From Vibrio penaeicida (lineage in GTDB: Bacteria; Pseudomonadota; Gammaproteobacteria; Enterobacterales; Vibrionaceae): a stretch of DNA of 42,295 bases. The notes below the pieces were generated by a model that did not search any database, had not been told where the DNA came from, and worked only from the letters and a program-made list of their open reading frames with translations. Where the stretch lies: positions 1-42,295 of the forward strand of contig NZ_BFAQ01000051.1 in NCBI RefSeq assembly GCF_002933855.1, read 5' to 3'. How positions within the stretch are numbered: position 1 is the first letter of the stretch; every line of letters begins with the position of its first letter. Made by a program: the position numbers and the translations under genes. Shown here piece after piece: positions 1 through 7,525 of this stretch.

Positions 1-10
1 ATCGCCAGGC
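1..10 (+). rRNA. rrf: 5S rRNA, last 10 bases only (3' fragment)
   Basis: The first ten bases are identical to the closing bases of the complete 5S gene that ends near 325, apart from its very last position. The window therefore opens at the 3' end of an upstream 5S gene in the same rRNA operon. The 5S - tRNA-Thr - 5S arrangement resembles E. coli rrnD. Confidence 0.8.
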
Positions 11-27
11 TTTAAATTTATTGAAAG

Positions 28-54
28 AGCCCGTTTGAAAAAACGGGCTTTTTT
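28..54 (+). terminator. Terminator-like hairpin inside the rRNA operon
   Basis: AGCCCGTTT and AAACGGGCT form a 9-bp stem around a GAAA tetraloop, followed by six T. It looks like an intrinsic terminator. However, tRNA-Thr starts only 28 bases later, with no room for a complete new promoter, so the distal tRNA and 5S must be made by read-through, probably by the antiterminated rRNA polymerase. Confidence 0.8.
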
Positions 55-81
55 AGTCCAACGCATATAAGAATTGAATGT

Positions 82-157
82 GCTGGTATAGCTCAGTTGG
101 TAGAGCGCACCCTTGGTAAGGGTGAGGTCCCCAGTTCAAATCTGGGTACTAGCACCA
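82..157 (+). tRNA. tRNA-Thr, anticodon GGT
   Basis: This is a full 76-nt cloverleaf. The acceptor arms are GCTGGTA/TACTAGC, there is a standard D-arm, and the anticodon stem CACCC/GGGTG encloses a TTGGTAA loop, putting the anticodon GGT at 115-117. The T-arm has the TTCAAAT loop and the terminal CCA is encoded (155-157). It decodes ACC/ACU and is co-transcribed with the flanking 5S genes. Confidence 0.97.
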
Positions 158-205
158 TTATTTATTGCTTTCAGATTGTAAGACAGTCTAAGAGTAAAAC
201 AAATT

Positions 206-325
206 TGCTTGGCGACCATAGCATTGTGGACCCACCTGATTTCCATGCCGAACTCAGAAGTGAAACGCAATAGCGCCGATGGTAGTGTGGGGTTTCCCCA
301 TGTGAGAGTAGGACATCGCCAGGTT
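206..325 (+). rRNA. rrf: 5S ribosomal RNA
   Basis: This is a full-length 5S gene. The terminal helix is formed by GCTTGGCG near the start and CGCCAGGT at the end, and the internal sequence (CCGAACTCAGAAGTGAAAC) is the conserved 5S core. It is the last gene of the rRNA operon and is followed closely by a terminator. The exact 5' and 3' ends are uncertain by 1-3 bases. Confidence 0.95.
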
Positions 326-334
326 CAAATTGAC

Positions 335-363
335 AAGCCCTGATCATTGATCAGGGCTTTTTC
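335..363 (+). terminator. rRNA operon terminator
   Basis: The inverted repeat AAGCCCTGAT/ATCAGGGCTT has a 5-base loop and is followed by T5. It closes the rRNA operon about 10 bases after the 5S gene. Confidence 0.9.
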
Positions 364-523
364 GTTTATCGGAGATAAAAAGTATGCTTCGCATCACAAA
401 AGGTGACTCCTGTAACTTTTTATATTTAACCTTCTTTGTGTCGAGTATTACCCGAAATTAAAAACGAATTTTTGCATATATAGAGATAGAATAGCTTTAA
501 CATATAAATTAGGGTTGGTATTG

Positions 524-907
524 ATGGGACAGTTATCCATTCTTGGTTTCATAGCATTGGGTGGTGCATTTGGCGCATGCTCTCGCTTTTTGGTGTCAGA
601 GATATGCGCAAGCCTATTTGGTAGAGGGTTTCCATATGGCACGCTCACCGTGAACGTAGTGGGTTCATTAGCGATGGGAATGCTGATAGCTTCATTCGAG
701 AATGGAAGCCTTGCCACGGAGCCTTGGAGGCAGATAATCGGGCTAGGGTTCCTTGGGGCATTAACTACTTTTTCTACCTTCTCTATGGATAACGTTTTAC
801 TCATGCAGCAAGGGGCATTTTTTAAAATGGGTATAAATGTGTTACTGAATGTGGTTCTGAGTATCTCTGCTGCATGGATTGGCTTTCAATTGTTGATTAA
901 AAGTTAA
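524..907 (+). CDS. crcB: Fluoride ion channel CrcB/FluC
   Basis: The 127-residue protein is a small four-helix inner-membrane protein of the CrcB/Fluc family, which exports fluoride as a dual-topology dimer. Family marks visible are GGAFGACSRF near the N-terminus, the FPYGTLTVNVVGS segment with the conserved Asn, and the GFLGALTTFSTFS segment that supplies the pore Phe and Thr/Ser residues. An in-frame TTG lies nine bases upstream, but AGGG at 511-514 is well spaced for the ATG at 524, so I start there. The gene stands alone between the rRNA terminator and the TPP riboswitch. I could not see a fluoride riboswitch in the 150 bases upstream. Confidence 0.93.
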   Translation: MGQLSILGFIALGGAFGACSRFLVSEICASLFGRGFPYGTLTVNVVGSLAMGMLIASFENGSLATEPWRQIIGLGFLGALTTFSTFSMDNVLLMQQGAFFKMGINVLLNVVLSISAAWIGFQLLIKS

Positions 908-962
908 TCTTTTTAAACTTTGGTCTTGGTTTTGACCTAACCTTTCCCTTATACTGGCTTCA

Positions 963-1061
963 CTTGTCGGAGTGCTCCGCTTAATTCTTATTGGGCGAGC
1001 TGAGACCGCATTAGCGGGATCCGTTGAACCTGATCAGACTAATATCTGCGAAGGGAACAAG
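963..1061 (+). promoter_or_regulatory. TPP (THI-box) riboswitch aptamer
   Basis: The conserved aptamer blocks CTGAGA (1010-1015), TGAACCTGATC (1025-1035) and GCGAAGGGAA (1048-1057) are present in order and enclosed by a P1 helix CTTGT (963-967) / ACAAG (1057-1061). It lies 150 bases before thiC, where thiamine pyrophosphate normally represses the thi operon. Confidence 0.95.
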
Positions 1062-1077
1062 AGAAGATACCTCACCT

Positions 1078-1138
1078 GATATTAGTCGGGATCTATCTAC
1101 TTTCAGATGGCGTTACTCACGCACATTTGCCCTCTTGT
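1078..1138 (+). promoter_or_regulatory. Candidate expression platform of the TPP riboswitch
   Basis: GATATTAGTC (1078-1087) is the perfect complement of aptamer bases 1037-1046. CTCTTGT (1132-1138) is the complement of bases 1057-1063 at the 3' side of P1. Both could form alternative pairings that compete with the ligand-bound aptamer. No T-run follows, so control may act on translation or Rho access rather than on intrinsic termination. Confidence 0.5.
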
Positions 1139-1209
1139 AACAACAATCCGCCAAGCATTTTCTTCCTAGGGACTTTGTCCTAAAAATAATGATTGCAAGG
1201 AAAAATGCT

Positions 1210-3150
1210 ATGTCGAATCGCAAGCAAGCGAGACTGGAAGCCAAACAGTTTATTGATAACCTGTCGACTCAACCGTATCCAAACTCTCACAAAGTGTATG
1301 TAGAAGGCTCTAGAAGTGATATTCGAGTGCCAATGAGAGAGATCTCTCTCGCAGACAGTTTAGTTGGCGGGACTAAAAAAGACCCAATATTCGAGCCTAA
1401 TGAACCAATACGTGTCTACGATACGTCTGGGGTCTATACCGATCCAGAACATGAGATTGACCTTTATAGTGGTCTGCCGAAGCTACGCGAAGATTGGATT
1501 AAAGAGCGAAATGACACTGAAGTCTTGTCGGATGTGAGCTCAGTTTACACCAAAGAGCGTTTGGAAGACGATACGTTAGACGATTTGCGTTATGGCAACC
1601 TTCCAAAAATCCGACGTGCTAAACAAGGTCAGTGTGTTACTCAGTTGCACTATGCTCGCCAAGGCATCATTACCCCAGAAATGGAATACATTGCCATTCG
1701 TGAGAATTTGCAGCGTCACAAATTTGCTGATGATCAACTGAACATCGAACACCCAGGTGAAAGCTTTGGTGCGAATCTTCCTAAAGAAATTACTCCTGAA
1801 TTTGTTCGTAAAGAAGTCGCTGAAGGACGCGCTATTATTCCTTCCAACATTAACCACCCTGAATCAGAACCTATGATTATTGGGCGTAATTTCCTTGTTA
1901 AGGTAAATGCGAATATTGGCAACTCCGCTGTGTCATCTTCAATCGAGGAAGAAGTTGAAAAACTTGTTTGGTCGACTCGGTGGGGCGGCGATACAGTAAT
2001 GGACTTGTCTACAGGTCGAAACATTCATGAAACACGTGAATGGATCATGCGTAATAGCCCTGTTCCCATTGGTACTGTTCCTATGTACCAAGCACTAGAA
2101 AAAGTGAATGGCGTCGCTGAAGACCTCAATTGGGAAGTCATGCGAGATACTCTAATCGAACAGGCAGAGCAGGGGGTAGACTACTTCACTATTCACGCTG
2201 GTTTGCTATTACGCTACGTGCCTATGACAGCAAAGCGTGTCACCGGTATCGTATCTCGTGGTGGTTCTATTATCGCGAAATGGTGTTTAGCTCATCATCA
2301 GGAAAGCTTTCTGTATACCCACTTCCGTGAAATCTGTGAAATTTGTGCGAAGTACGATGTGGCGCTTTCACTTGGTGATGGCTTACGCCCAGGCTCGATA
2401 GCAGACGCGAACGATGAAGCCCAGTTTTCTGAACTTAGAACTTTAGGTGAGTTAACTAAAGTAGCGTGGGAATATGATGTTCAGGTAATCATAGAAGGTC
2501 CTGGGCATATCCCAATGCACATGATCAAAGAAAACATGGACGAGCAGCTTAAGCACTGTCATGAAGCTCCATTTTATACTCTTGGCCCATTAACAACAGA
2601 CATTGCCCCTGGTTACGATCATATTACTTCAGGTATCGGTGCAGCTATGATTGGTTGGTATGGCTGTGCCATGCTTTGCTATGTGACACCGAAAGAGCAT
2701 CTAGGCTTACCCAACAAAGAAGATGTTAAAACGGGTTTGATTACCTATAAGTTAGCGGCGCACGCAGCAGATTTAGCTAAAGGGCATCCTGGTGCTCAAA
2801 TTCGCGATAATGCGCTTTCAAAAGCTCGATTTGAATTCCGCTGGGAAGACCAATTTAACTTGGGTCTAGATCCTGAAACCGCACGTAAGTTTCATGATGA
2901 GACACTTCCACAAGAGTCAGGAAAAGTTGCTCACTTCTGTTCAATGTGCGGTCCAAAGTTCTGTTCAATGAAGATTTCTCAGGAAGTCAGGGAATACGCA
3001 AAAGACACCAAGCAAGTCGCTCAAGATCAGGCCATTGAGATTAAGATGCTCGATGACCCGTTGGAAGGTATGCGCAGGAAATCCGAAGAGTTTAAAGCGA
3101 CTGGTTCAGAGTTGTACCATCCTGCCAAGCAGAGTGTTTTGGAGGATTAA
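1210..3150 (+). CDS. thiC: Phosphomethylpyrimidine synthase ThiC
   Basis: ThiC is a radical-SAM enzyme that rearranges aminoimidazole ribotide into HMP phosphate, the pyrimidine half of thiamine. The 646-residue protein begins MSNRKQARLEAKQF and is full length. The C-terminal iron-sulfur motif is C-x2-C-x4-C at Cys577, Cys580 and Cys585 (FCSMCGPKFC). The barrel segments TIHAGLL, SRGGSI, GDGLRPGS, IEGPGHIPMH and GPLTTDIAPGYDHI are all present. A longer reading frame opens at 1189, but AAGGA at 1197-1201 is spaced correctly for the ATG at 1210. It is the first gene of a six-gene operon under the TPP riboswitch, and thiE follows without a gap. Confidence 0.98.
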   Translation: MSNRKQARLEAKQFIDNLSTQPYPNSHKVYVEGSRSDIRVPMREISLADSLVGGTKKDPIFEPNEPIRVYDTSGVYTDPEHEIDLYSGLPKLREDWIKERNDTEVLSDVSSVYTKERLEDDTLDDLRYGNLPKIRRAKQGQCVTQLHYARQGIITPEMEYIAIRENLQRHKFADDQLNIEHPGESFGANLPKEITPEFVRKEVAEGRAIIPSNINHPESEPMIIGRNFLVKVNANIGNSAVSSSIEEEVEKLVWSTRWGGDTVMDLSTGRNIHETREWIMRNSPVPIGTVPMYQALEKVNGVAEDLNWEVMRDTLIEQAEQGVDYFTIHAGLLLRYVPMTAKRVTGIVSRGGSIIAKWCLAHHQESFLYTHFREICEICAKYDVALSLGDGLRPGSIADANDEAQFSELRTLGELTKVAWEYDVQVIIEGPGHIPMHMIKENMDEQLKHCHEAPFYTLGPLTTDIAPGYDHITSGIGAAMIGWYGCAMLCYVTPKEHLGLPNKEDVKTGLITYKLAAHAADLAKGHPGAQIRDNALSKARFEFRWEDQFNLGLDPETARKFHDETLPQESGKVAHFCSMCGPKFCSMKISQEVREYAKDTKQVAQDQAIEIKMLDDPLEGMRRKSEEFKATGSELYHPAKQSVLED

Positions 3151-4344
3151 ATGGCTCAGCTATTACTGCCAAAGGCTCAAGTCGAGTTAACAGGTCTCGT
3201 TCAATCTAGACTGTTGTTAGCGCAGGAGCAAGGCTTTGATATTGCTGATATCGAGTTGGGTGTAAGCCCAACTCATTTGACGCAATGCTACGTTGATGAC
3301 AGGTGTGTGTCTCTTTCATTTGATAAATCGGATAGGGAAGCAACTCATGTTTGCCGATTTTCAAATGGTCAGGCTTCGCCTTTGGCTTTATCCCAGCTAT
3401 CAAAAGAGCCAAATTTATTGCTGATTGACGTTTATCATGATTTTCAACTTGTTGATCTATGGTGTCATGTTGAATCCAATAGAGCGTTGAGCTTTGAAGG
3501 AGCACCATTATCTAGACAGGAACAGCAATCTTATCTGGCTTGGTTACTGACATCTCTTGTACTTGATTTTCCAATTGAAGATGCACTCGTGTTAGCAAGA
3601 GGTGCAGTACGATCTGATGTTTCACGTGAAACATGGCCTCAGAATCTATTGGAATTTCCAACACCGATACTCTCTGATGAGCTATTAGATATCCATGTAG
3701 GATGGGATATAGAAAACACTTTGCCTTTCCCTGATACAAATGCCGAATATCTTAGCTTATATCCGGTTGTAGACACGGTGGAATGGGTAGAACGACTTCT
3801 GGAACTTGGAGTAAAGACAGCACAGCTTCGGATAAAAAATGCTGATGACCCAGAGCTAGAAACAAAGATTACAAAGGCAATCGAATTAGGACGTCAGTAT
3901 AACGCTCAAGTCTATATTAATGATTACTGGCAATTAGCAGTATTGCATGGCGCTTATGGCGTGCATTTAGGGCAGGAAGATCTAGAGTTCGCCGATCTTG
4001 ACCAGATAGCAAAAGCTGGCGTACGGATAGGTTTATCCACTCACGGTTACTACGAAATACTTAGAATCAAACAGGTCAATCCTAGCTATATAGCACTTGG
4101 TCATATATTTCCAACAACCACTAAAGTAATGCCTTCACGTCCTCAAGGGTTAGTGAGGCTTAAGCTTTACCAAGCACTATCAGGAAAGTTTCCCACCGTT
4201 GCGATTGGTGGAATTGACTTAGAACGAGCACCACTGGTGTGGAACTGTGGCGTATCGAGCTTAGCCGTTGTTCGCGCGATTACACTAAGTTCTGACCCAA
4301 AGAAAGCTATTAGCGATTTTCATGAAATTCTAAGTAGTAGGTAG
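3151..4344 (+). CDS. thiE: Thiamine-phosphate synthase ThiE with a long N-terminal extension
   Basis: ThiE joins HMP pyrophosphate to the thiazole phosphate to make thiamine phosphate. The protein has 397 residues, about twice the usual ThiE length. Residues about 200-397 are a normal ThiE barrel (AQLRIKNAD, YINDYWQLA, GVHLGQEDL, GLSTHG, YIALGHIFPTTTK, VAIGGIDL). Residues 1-190 match nothing I recognise; they are hydrophilic with mixed helix/strand character and no membrane segment. The ATG directly abuts the thiC stop and has a strong GGAGG at 3141-3145, so the extension is really translated. It is not the ThiD fusion seen elsewhere. A perfect ParB site is embedded in its coding sequence at 3618-3633. 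Function of the extension is unknown. Confidence 0.93.
   Translation: MAQLLLPKAQVELTGLVQSRLLLAQEQGFDIADIELGVSPTHLTQCYVDDRCVSLSFDKSDREATHVCRFSNGQASPLALSQLSKEPNLLLIDVYHDFQLVDLWCHVESNRALSFEGAPLSRQEQQSYLAWLLTSLVLDFPIEDALVLARGAVRSDVSRETWPQNLLEFPTPILSDELLDIHVGWDIENTLPFPDTNAEYLSLYPVVDTVEWVERLLELGVKTAQLRIKNADDPELETKITKAIELGRQYNAQVYINDYWQLAVLHGAYGVHLGQEDLEFADLDQIAKAGVRIGLSTHGYYEILRIKQVNPSYIALGHIFPTTTKVMPSRPQGLVRLKLYQALSGKFPTVAIGGIDLERAPLVWNCGVSSLAVVRAITLSSDPKKAISDFHEILSSR
3618..3633. other. parS site (perfect), inside thiE
   Basis: TGTTTCACGTGAAACA is the perfect 16-bp palindrome bound by chromosomal ParB. It is read here as the codons for Asp-Val-Ser-Arg-Glu-Thr of ThiE, about residues 156-161, in the extension rather than in the catalytic barrel. 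It is the first of three such sites in this window. Confidence 0.9.
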
Positions 4345-4348
4345 TTCC

Positions 4349-5116
4349 GTGACGATTACAGATTCTGAGTTTCTGAGGTATCAGCGTCAGGTAGCGTTAC
4401 CTGAGATTGGAGAGATCGGACAAGCAAAACTAAGAGATTCAAGCATTTTGGTTGTTGGGTGTGGTGGGTTAGGGTGTTCTGCCATTCAGCATCTTGCTGC
4501 TTCGGGTATAGGTCATATTGTTATTGCTGATGATGATGTTGTTGAGGTGAGTAACCTCCCGAGGCAAATACTTTACTCAAGTGAAGATATAGGCTTGGCC
4601 AAGGTAGCTGCGGCAAAAAACGCCATCACTAAGATTAACTCAGGTGCACGCGTCCGAGTAATCAATAAGAAACTAAAAGGTAATCGGCTCGAACTTGAAT
4701 GCATGCAAGCCGATATCGTCCTAGACTGCACAGACAATTTTGAAACACGGCAAGAGATTAATCGCGCTTGTTATAAGTCGAAAACACCTTTGGTATCAGG
4801 AGCAGCGATCGGTTGGGAAGGTCAATTGGCTACCTTCATGTATAAAGACTCAGATCCCTGCTATCACTGCCTATATCCAATCAATGAGTCACAACCCAAT
4901 ACGCGTTGCTCAGAATCTGGTGTGGTGGGTCCGGTCGTTGGGATCATTGGAACTCATCAAGCTCTCGTCGCTATTCGTTTAGTCACATTAGAACGAGACT
5001 TAGCGAATCGCCTTACGCTGTTCGATGGATTATCTATGCAGTTCCATCAATTTGCTATTTCAAAAGACAATTCTTGTAGTGTGTGCAACTCAACTTTTGA
5101 TACTCAAGGAAAATAA
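4349..5116 (+). CDS. thiF: ThiS adenylyltransferase ThiF
   Basis: The 255-residue E1-like enzyme adenylates the C-terminal Gly of ThiS and helps load sulfur onto it. Visible are the nucleotide-binding GCGGLG at residues 37-42, the DDDVVEVSNLPRQ segment typical of ThiF/MoeB, and a zinc site of two CxxC pairs (Cys171/174 and Cys243/246). Cys187 in RCSESGVVG aligns with the persulfide-accepting Cys of E. coli ThiF. The start is a GTG four bases after the thiE stop. The stop overlaps the ATG of thiS by one base (TAATG), implying coupled translation. Confidence 0.96.
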   Translation: MTITDSEFLRYQRQVALPEIGEIGQAKLRDSSILVVGCGGLGCSAIQHLAASGIGHIVIADDDVVEVSNLPRQILYSSEDIGLAKVAAAKNAITKINSGARVRVINKKLKGNRLELECMQADIVLDCTDNFETRQEINRACYKSKTPLVSGAAIGWEGQLATFMYKDSDPCYHCLYPINESQPNTRCSESGVVGPVVGIIGTHQALVAIRLVTLERDLANRLTLFDGLSMQFHQFAISKDNSCSVCNSTFDTQGK

Positions 5117-5325
5117 TGAGTACGTTAAAAATTACATTTAATGGCGAGTCAATTTCGATTTCAAATGAAATGACACTTGTCGATTTGCTGGAAAACAAAA
5201 AAATTGAACTGGCGGGCATTGCAATTGCAGTTAACCAAGAAGTTCAAACCAAAACAATGTGGTCTGATACTCGCTTAAAAGCGGGTGACGATGTTGTGGT
5301 ATTTAGAGCAATTGCCGGAGGTTAA
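5116..5325 (+). CDS. thiS: Sulfur carrier protein ThiS
   Basis: This is a 69-residue ubiquitin-like sulfur carrier that ends in the required Gly-Gly (AIAGG). ThiF adenylates and thiocarboxylates this tail, and ThiG uses the sulfur to build the thiazole ring. The VAINQEV-type strand is present as IAVNQEV. The start overlaps the thiF stop by one base and thiG begins two bases after the stop. Confidence 0.96.
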   Translation: MSTLKITFNGESISISNEMTLVDLLENKKIELAGIAIAVNQEVQTKTMWSDTRLKAGDDVVVFRAIAGG

Positions 5326-5327
5326 AG

Positions 5328-6089
5328 ATGTTAACGATAGCAGGGAAAACATTTGATTCTCGTTTGTTTACGGGGACCGGAAAATTTGCAAACAGCCGAG
5401 TGATGAGCGAGGCCATTATTGCCTCTGGCTCCCAGCTTGCGACGATGGCGTTAAAGAGAGTGGATCTCGATACCAAGGACGACGACATACTTTCCCCTCT
5501 TATTGGAAATAGAATTGATTTACTGCCAAATACATCGGGCGCAAAGAATGCTAAAGAAGCGATATTTGCAGCACAGTTAGCTCGTGAAGCATTGGATACA
5601 AAATGGCTTAAGTTGGAGATTCACCCAGATCCTAAATACTTAATGCCGGATCCCATTGAGACTCTAAAAGCTGCGGAAAAGCTGGTTGAGCAAGGGTTCA
5701 TCGTATTACCTTATTGCCATGCTGATCCGGTACTTTGTAAGCACCTTGAAGAAGTGGGTTGTGCTGCGGTAATGCCATTAGGTGCGCCTATTGGTTCAAA
5801 CAAAGGCATCGCAACGCAGGACTTTCTGGAAATCATTATCGACCAAGCAAATGTTCCGGTTGTTGTAGATGCAGGCATAGGTGCCCCCTCTCACGCTGCA
5901 AAAGCCATGGAGCTTGGCGCCGACGCAGTATTGGTAAATACGGCAATTGCAGCTGCAGCTGACCCAGTTCAAATGGCTAAAGCCTTTAAGCTTGCTGTTG
6001 AAAGTGGACGCCTAGGTTACGAAGCTGGTTTGGCGGGGCAAGTGAATCACGCTGTCGCATCTAGTCCACTCACATCATTCTTGGAGTGA
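5328..6089 (+). CDS. thiG: Thiazole synthase ThiG
   Basis: ThiG condenses deoxyxylulose phosphate, dehydroglycine and ThiS thiocarboxylate into thiazole phosphate. The protein is 253 residues, the normal length. The probable Schiff-base lysine is Lys95 in WLKLEIHPDP. The phosphate-binding barrel ends VVVDAGIGAPSHA and GADAVLVNTAIA are intact. GGAGG precedes the ATG. It sits between thiS, its sulfur donor, and thiH, its partner that makes dehydroglycine from tyrosine. Confidence 0.97.
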   Translation: MLTIAGKTFDSRLFTGTGKFANSRVMSEAIIASGSQLATMALKRVDLDTKDDDILSPLIGNRIDLLPNTSGAKNAKEAIFAAQLAREALDTKWLKLEIHPDPKYLMPDPIETLKAAEKLVEQGFIVLPYCHADPVLCKHLEEVGCAAVMPLGAPIGSNKGIATQDFLEIIIDQANVPVVVDAGIGAPSHAAKAMELGADAVLVNTAIAAAADPVQMAKAFKLAVESGRLGYEAGLAGQVNHAVASSPLTSFLE

Positions 6090-6094
6090 TCAAT

Positions 6095-7207
6095 ATGAGT
6101 TTTTCAGACCAGTTTGTAAAGATGAATTGGGATGAGATCCGCATGTCTATCTACAGTAAAACGTCTGAAGATGTACAAAGAGCAATATCGAAATCAAAGC
6201 GTGATTTAGAAGATTTCAAAGCGCTTATTTCGCCTGCAGCGGAACCCTTTCTGGAACAAATGGCACAACAATCTTACGCTCTTACACGAAAACGTTTTGG
6301 CAATACTATAGGGTTTTATATTCCATTGTACCTGTCAAATCTATGCGCGAATTCTTGTACTTATTGTGGTTTTACTATGGAGAATCGAATTAAGCGCAGA
6401 ACATTGAACGTGGATGATATTCAGTTGGAAATTGATGCGATCAAGAAAATGAGCTTCGATTCGGTTTTGCTCGTAACGGGTGAGCATGAAACAAAAGTCG
6501 GCATGAAGTATTTTCGCGAAGTAGTTCCAGCCATAAAAGAACGATTTAGCTATTTGGCTATGGAGGTTCAACCTCTGGACCAAGAGTGTTATGCAGAGTT
6601 AAAAACACTCGGCTTAGATGCGGTTATGGTTTACCAAGAAACGTATCACCCATCGACCTACGGTCAGCATCACCTACGTGGCAACAAAACGGATTTTAAC
6701 TATCGTTTGAATACTCCTGATAGATTGGCTTCTGCAGGTATAGATAAAATTGGTATGGGTGCACTGATTGGGTTGGAAGAGTGGAGAACGGATTGTTTCT
6801 TTGTTGCTGCTCATCTTAACTATATGGAACAGACTTATTGGAAGTCCCGCTATTCGATTTCTTTCCCTCGATTGAGGCCTTGTGAAGGATCTTTGCAGCC
6901 AAAGTCAGTGATGTCCGACAAACAGCTAGTTCAGTTGATATGCGCTTACAGGATGCTAAATCCGGAAGTTGAACTTTCCCTTTCGACTCGAGAGTCGCCA
7001 GAATTTAGAGACAATGTATTACCTCTTGGTGTAACAAGTATTTCAGCTGCTTCAAAGACTCAGCCAGGGGGATACGCCAATGATGAAGAAGAACTTGAGC
7101 AGTTTGCGATAAGCGACGAGCGTTCTTCCGCTCAAGTGGCAAACGCCGTTAGGAGTAAGGGGTTTGAACCTGTTTGGAAAGATTGGCACCACGCTTATTC
7201 TGGGTAA
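6095..7207 (+). CDS. thiH: Tyrosine lyase ThiH (radical SAM)
   Basis: ThiH cleaves tyrosine with a 5'-deoxyadenosyl radical to give dehydroglycine for ThiG, an anaerobic-type route in contrast to the oxygen-dependent ThiO. The protein has 370 residues. The 4Fe-4S motif is C-x3-C-x2-C at Cys84, Cys88 and Cys91 (CANSCTYC). The frame opens at a GTG at 6086 that overlaps thiG, but the TTGGAG at 6081-6086 is spaced for the ATG at 6095, which also gives the usual MSF..NWDEIRMSIYSKT N-terminus. It is the last gene of the thi operon. Confidence 0.95.
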   Translation: MSFSDQFVKMNWDEIRMSIYSKTSEDVQRAISKSKRDLEDFKALISPAAEPFLEQMAQQSYALTRKRFGNTIGFYIPLYLSNLCANSCTYCGFTMENRIKRRTLNVDDIQLEIDAIKKMSFDSVLLVTGEHETKVGMKYFREVVPAIKERFSYLAMEVQPLDQECYAELKTLGLDAVMVYQETYHPSTYGQHHLRGNKTDFNYRLNTPDRLASAGIDKIGMGALIGLEEWRTDCFFVAAHLNYMEQTYWKSRYSISFPRLRPCEGSLQPKSVMSDKQLVQLICAYRMLNPEVELSLSTRESPEFRDNVLPLGVTSISAASKTQPGGYANDEEELEQFAISDERSSAQVANAVRSKGFEPVWKDWHHAYSG

Positions 7208-7250
7208 GTGATTTTTCCTGAAGGTGATTAGAAAGGACTTTCTTGGGAAA

Positions 7251-7266
7251 TGTTTCACGTGAAACA
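7251..7266. other. parS site (perfect), downstream of thiH
   Basis: This is an exact TGTTTCACGTGAAACA, 43 bases after the thiH stop in non-coding DNA. It is identical to the site in thiE, 3.6 kb away. Such sites nucleate ParB spreading for segregation of the origin region. Confidence 0.93.
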
Positions 7267-7296
7267 CAGTGATCCAACTTCGTATCGTTTTGACTT

Positions 7297-7458
7297 ATAC
7301 CAATCACAGTAAGTAAGTGTTCATAAATAGCGAAGGGAAAACGCTTGAGAACAAGGCAAAAAATTTCGATAAGTAGTTATTCTACAATCAAATTTTTTAA
7401 CGCAGTTATCGAGTGTTTTAACAAGCTAGAATGAGTAATTACTTACTACGATTGGTAT
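7297..7458. repeat. 162-bp inverted-repeat (MITE-like) intergenic element
   Basis: The ends are a 20-bp terminal inverted repeat with two mismatches: ATACCAATCACAGTAAGTAA at the left, and TTACTTACTACGATTGGTAT at the right. The interior is AT-rich with further partial complementarity and no open reading frame. It resembles the dispersed ACCAATC...GATTGGT palindromes I recall between genes in Vibrio genomes. With parS and a terminator it fills the 318-bp gap between thiH and the aminopeptidase gene. Confidence 0.7.
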
Positions 7459-7473
7459 TATATTATCCATATA

Positions 7474-7507
7474 AAAACCCCGCTAAACTTAGCGGGGTTT
7501 TCGTTTT
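7474..7507. terminator. Bidirectional terminator between thiH and the aminopeptidase gene
   Basis: AAAACCCCGCTAA and TTAGCGGGGTTTT form a long stem around a two-base centre, with A-rich sequence to the left and T-rich sequence to the right. It can end both the thi operon (plus) and the convergent aminopeptidase transcript (minus). Confidence 0.88.
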
Positions 7508-7525
7508 TTGAACTCTTCAGAAATT

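Noticed and set aside
364..523. Possible fluoride riboswitch before crcB
   Set aside because: I could not find the conserved fluoride-aptamer blocks or its pseudoknot pattern in this AT-rich leader.
448..804. 118-residue minus-strand reading frame opposite crcB
   Set aside because: It is a shadow of crcB with no family similarity and no ribosome-binding site.
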